Part shown: positions 6,361-8,237 of the stretch, in pieces | Layout of the letters: each line of letters begins with the position of its first letter | Position numbering within the stretch: the first letter of the stretch is position 1 | Source: an uncultured bacterium | Lineage (GTDB): Bacteria > Bacteroidota > Ignavibacteria > Ignavibacteriales > Melioribacteraceae | Direction: 5' to 3' | Assembly: GCA_937936675.1 (NCBI GenBank) | Contig: CALDDL010000212.1 | Coordinates: 1 to 8,237 of the forward strand | DNA length: 8,237 nucleotides | Position numbers and translations under genes: made by a program | The notes under the pieces: generated by a model | What the model saw: the letters and a program-made list of their open reading frames with translations, nothing else | Told to the model about the DNA's origin: nothing | Databases searched by the model: none

Positions 6361-6364
6361 AACG

Positions 6365-6637
6365 TTATTTCCTGTCTCCGAAACATCTGTTATGATGCAG
6401 CATGTCCAATCCCATGATCAAAATGGAGGCTTCGATTAGATAGCTCCGATCCTGAGTTCTAAAATATTTTGTAATTAGTTCATTTATTAAATTTGCATTG
6501 ATGATATGCTCTTTTCCTTTGTATTTTCTTACGTATTTAACGTGATCCGAATCTGTAAGTTCGCTAGCTGCTAAGATCTGAAACATCTCGGCGCTATATT
6601 TAGTGAAGTAACTAAAATATGAATCGTATGTTGCCAT
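6365..6637 (-). CDS. Uncharacterised 90-aa protein
   Basis: I do not recognise this protein. It starts at the ATG at 6637 (M-A-T-Y-D-S-Y-F) with an SD-like AAGGA 10 bases upstream, and ends at TAA 6365-6367. The sequence is mostly helix-forming: an aromatic-rich N-terminus (YFSYFTKYSAEMFQ), a charged middle (VRKYKGKEH, about 35-43) and a hydrophobic stretch near the C-terminus (SYLIEASILIMGLDML, about 64-79) that is too broken by charge to be a clear membrane segment. The tail HHNRC holds a His pair and a Cys, but there is no metal-site pattern. It is the last gene of the leftward cluster, 46 bases after the 40-aa ORF, so it is probably co-transcribed with the nuclease and AAA+ genes. A small accessory protein of the element is the best guess. 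Confidence 0.65.
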   Translation of the reverse strand: MATYDSYFSYFTKYSAEMFQILAASELTDSDHVKYVRKYKGKEHIINANLINELITKYFRTQDRSYLIEASILIMGLDMLHHNRCFGDRK

Positions 6638-6683
6638 TTTTTATAGTCCTTATAAAAGTTGTTAGTTTTTGATTTAATTTTTT

Positions 6684-6806
6684 TTATACTACTGATCTAT
6701 ATCCTAAGCAATTCATTGCTCCCAGAATATGATCCCTAATTTGATTCAACAGGCAGATTGCCCGGTTGAGTATTGTCGCAATTATTTCGGCGATTTTGTT
6801 TTTCAT
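6684..6806 (-). CDS. 40-aa ORF overlapping the nuclease stop (TAATG)
   Basis: Its ATG (6806-6804) shares one base with the TAA of the nuclease gene in the TAATG arrangement typical of translational coupling. An AGGAG (6820-6816) stands 9 bases upstream, inside the nuclease gene. The 40-residue product begins MKNKIAEIIATILNRAICLL and has repeated hydrophobic residues (I5, I8, I9, I12, L13, I17, L19, L20, then I23, I27, L28) consistent with an amphipathic or weakly membrane-associated helix. It has two basic Arg residues in the middle and ends GYRSVV. I recognise no family. Start context and operon position argue for translation; the short length means it could still be a chance ORF. Confidence 0.5.
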   Translation of the reverse strand: MKNKIAEIIATILNRAICLLNQIRDHILGAMNCLGYRSVV

Positions 6807-7822
6807 TATGCGGCTCTCCTGTTTTTTTTAATAGACTCCCATGCTTGTAGCTGGTCGTATTGGCAGTATCGTTTGTAATCACAATAGCTGCAATTCCAGT
6901 CGCCCGCATAATCTTCCCTATTGATATGCTTCTCGTATTTTGTTTTACTAAGTTCACCATCTTCATAAAGCTCTTTGGCTTTTTCATCTGTATAAACTAG
7001 ATCAAAATCCTTTTCAATAGGTATTAATTCTGAAAATGGTTTGCCGGACTGTAATTCCTTAAGGTCGCTAACGACCTTATTTCTTAAAGTAGCAAACCTT
7101 TCATAGATGCTTTCAACGCAGAAACGTTCTTCACGTTCTCCGTTAACATAGATATGATGCCTACCATCGGCTTCTTGTTTTACTATTACATCAAATTCTG
7201 TACGCATAAAGTTATCTCGTAATAAGTAAATAAGTTTGCCGCCGACTAAATTTTCGTCATCCATATGTGTATATAAATAAATCGCTAGTTGAAGCAAATT
7301 TGCTTCCTTTGGCTTTCCCTTAACTAGCTTTCTATACTGTCCCCTCCCCTTATAATGATCAAACAATCCATTATAACCATTATATTCAGAACCACTTACA
7401 CCGGCATATGTTGATTTACATTCAACATGTATAATTCCGTCACGACTAGGTAGATCCAGCACGATATCTATTTCGCCTGAAACGGAGGAAACCTTATCCC
7501 AAAATTTAACCGAGCTATTATTATATATTCCCGCCTTCTTACAGAAGTCGGTAATCATATTCTCTATATACCTTCCAAATTCAAAAACATACATAGATTT
7601 TGCTTGCGGCGGATCTGATTTCTCTACCTTCATTAACCTATACCAAGAAGACCTTAAGCACCCGCCATATATCTTAGCTCTACCTGTTTTAGGATCTATA
7701 GAAACGGCAGAAGCTTCCGAAGGATAAAGCGAATCGCGCCGGGTACCTTCATATCTTGATTTTGTGATCTCGCCATCAATCGTATCCCAAAATCTAAATT
7801 CCTTTAATTTATCATAATTCAT
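6806..7822 (-). CDS. Cas4/RecB-like PD-(D/E)XK nuclease with probable 4Fe-4S cluster
   Basis: This 338-aa protein has the core of the PD-(D/E)XK superfamily: G-R-Y-I-E (83-87) as motif I, G-E-I-D with D119, E134-x-K136 in HVECKST, and the downstream Q178-L-A-I-Y182 motif typical of RecB/Cas4/AddB-like enzymes. C55 (GGCLRSSWYRL) together with C311, C314 and C320 near the C-terminus (C-x2-C-x5-C) reproduces the one-plus-three cysteine pattern that ligates a 4Fe-4S cluster in Cas4 and AddB. Such enzymes are DNA exonucleases or end-processing nucleases, and phage and plasmid versions commonly serve recombination or replication. At 338 aa it is longer than most Cas4 proteins, and no cas1, cas2 or CRISPR array is in view, so a phage-type nuclease is more likely than CRISPR adaptation. 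The gene starts 4 bases after the AAA+ stop without a strong SD, suggesting coupling. All key residues are present. Confidence 0.87.
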   Translation of the reverse strand: MNYDKLKEFRFWDTIDGEITKSRYEGTRRDSLYPSEASAVSIDPKTGRAKIYGGCLRSSWYRLMKVEKSDPPQAKSMYVFEFGRYIENMITDFCKKAGIYNNSSVKFWDKVSSVSGEIDIVLDLPSRDGIIHVECKSTYAGVSGSEYNGYNGLFDHYKGRGQYRKLVKGKPKEANLLQLAIYLYTHMDDENLVGGKLIYLLRDNFMRTEFDVIVKQEADGRHHIYVNGEREERFCVESIYERFATLRNKVVSDLKELQSGKPFSELIPIEKDFDLVYTDEKAKELYEDGELSKTKYEKHINREDYAGDWNCSYCDYKRYCQYDQLQAWESIKKNRRAA

Positions 7823-7826
7823 TTTT

Positions 7827-8237
7827 TTAAAATCCCATTCTTGTTATTTTCTTATTTTCAGTAATACTACCTCTTTTATAAAGCAATATTGCATTCTCAA
7901 TATCTTCCGTACATAAGCCTTTAGGCATAAACCTAACATCATTATATAGTAAAGCTTGCTGTCCATAATCCAATGAATACCAGCCGGCTTCCTTATTTAA
8001 TATTTGAAGATGTTCATTTACTTTTTTAGATAAAGCTCTTGATATTATTTCGGGCATATCACTTCCGGTAAGATTTTTGCCGCGGAATGCCCTTTCAACA
8101 GCCCCCCAATCAATACCAAGTAACTGATTCTCATCCAAATCCCTCTTACTCAAATGAATTCTAAGCCCGGTAGCCAAAGCTTCAGCATCAAGATCATTAA
8201 AAGCTATAATCTTATCAAATCTACCGGCTCGCCTCGC
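7827..8237 (-). CDS. AAA+ ATPase, C-terminal part (cut by window edge)
   Basis: The frame is open from the right edge to TAA at 7827-7829, giving 136 visible C-terminal residues. The TTG at 8177 is internal (context D-A-E-A-L-A-T-G). The fragment opens with R-R-A-G-R-F-D-K (residues 2-9), which matches the R-x-G-R-F-D arginine-finger segment just after the core of FtsH/Cdc48/Vps4-type AAA ATPases. It is followed by the helical lid (about 15-75) with L-T-G-S-D (56-60), corresponding to the usual sensor-2 region (s-G-a-D). A late helix, L-C-T-E-D-I-E-N-A-I (108-117), resembles the closing helix of such lids. The Walker motifs must lie outside the window. It is the first visible gene of the leftward cluster and likely works with the adjacent nuclease, as a remodelling or DNA-transaction ATPase. 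Family membership is fairly sure; substrate is unknown. Confidence 0.75.
   Translation of the reverse strand, partial: ARRAGRFDKIIAFNDLDAEALATGLRIHLSKRDLDENQLLGIDWGAVERAFRGKNLTGSDMPEIISRALSKKVNEHLQILNKEAGWYSLDYGQQALLYNDVRFMPKGLCTEDIENAILLYKRGSITENKKITRMGF

Larger units (their letters stand above)
5812..6364. other. Convergent intergenic region with symmetric repeats; candidate origin or attachment region
   Basis: This gap of 553 bases lies between the 3' ends of the primase gene (+) and the 90-aa gene (-), so neither neighbour needs a promoter here. I find no credible ORF, tRNA or CRISPR array. It contains a strong hairpin (5836-5889), six copies of a 9-bp motif in mirror symmetry (5934-6298), two long imperfect hairpins, an AT-rich core (6006-6227, about 17% GC by hand count), an 11-bp inverted repeat within the core, and a weak hairpin before the - strand cluster's end. 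An AT-rich core flanked by repeats beside a primase-helicase gene is the usual build of a replication origin. A site-specific recombination region is the main alternative. Confidence 0.6.

Noticed and set aside
6736..6987. 83-aa ORF on the - strand
   Set aside because: It overlaps the 3' end of the well-supported nuclease gene in another frame, has no recognisable motif, and competes with the coupled 40-aa ORF.
8175..8177. TTG as the start of a 116-aa protein
   Set aside because: The frame continues to the window edge, and the upstream 20 codons encode a recognisable AAA+ R-x-G-R-F-D segment.

Overview
The window is AT-rich (roughly 30% GC by eye) and looks like part of a bacterial mobile element (plasmid, prophage or integrative element), possibly with its junction to other accessory DNA on the left. 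The genes where I looked have plausible Shine-Dalgarno-like sequences (AAGGAG, AGGAG, AAGGA or AGGA), except the nuclease gene, which lies 4 bases behind its upstream neighbour. I cannot name the host. It is an AT-rich, SD-using bacterium with the standard code (Trp is TGG, all visible stops are TAA).

Layout. Bases 1-2565 (+) are the 3' part of a gene for a beta-propeller/WD40-like protein that is already open at the left edge. Bases 2566-2930 are noncoding and carry two perfect 24-bp direct repeats 84 bp apart. Next come two overlapping + strand genes: a 62-aa MerR/excisionase-type helix-turn-helix protein (2931-3119) and a large primase-helicase (3112-5811) with an archaeo-eukaryotic-type primase domain, a PriCT-like domain and a C-terminal P-loop ATPase. 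Bases 5812-6364 are a noncoding gap between convergent genes. From the right edge, a - strand cluster reads leftward: the C-terminal end of an AAA+ ATPase (7827-8237, cut by the edge), a Cas4/RecB-like PD-(D/E)XK nuclease with four candidate Fe-S cysteines (6806-7822), a 40-aa ORF starting by TAATG overlap (6684-6806) and a 90-aa protein of unknown function (6365-6637).

How it fits together. Primase-helicase, AAA+ ATPase and Fe-S nuclease form a plausible replication/recombination set, with the small HTH protein as a likely regulator or accessory DNA-binding protein.

The most unusual part is the convergent gap. Six copies of a 9-bp motif, (T/C)GTAGGA(G/T)G, lie there in an almost exact mirror arrangement (outer tandem pair, inner single, about 222 bp of DNA at about 17% GC, inner single, outer tandem pair). 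Each half can fold into a long imperfect hairpin. No flanking gene needs a promoter there, so a replication origin or recombination/attachment site is the leading interpretation. An 11-mer from the 24-bp repeats recurs inside this region and could link the two noncoding regions.
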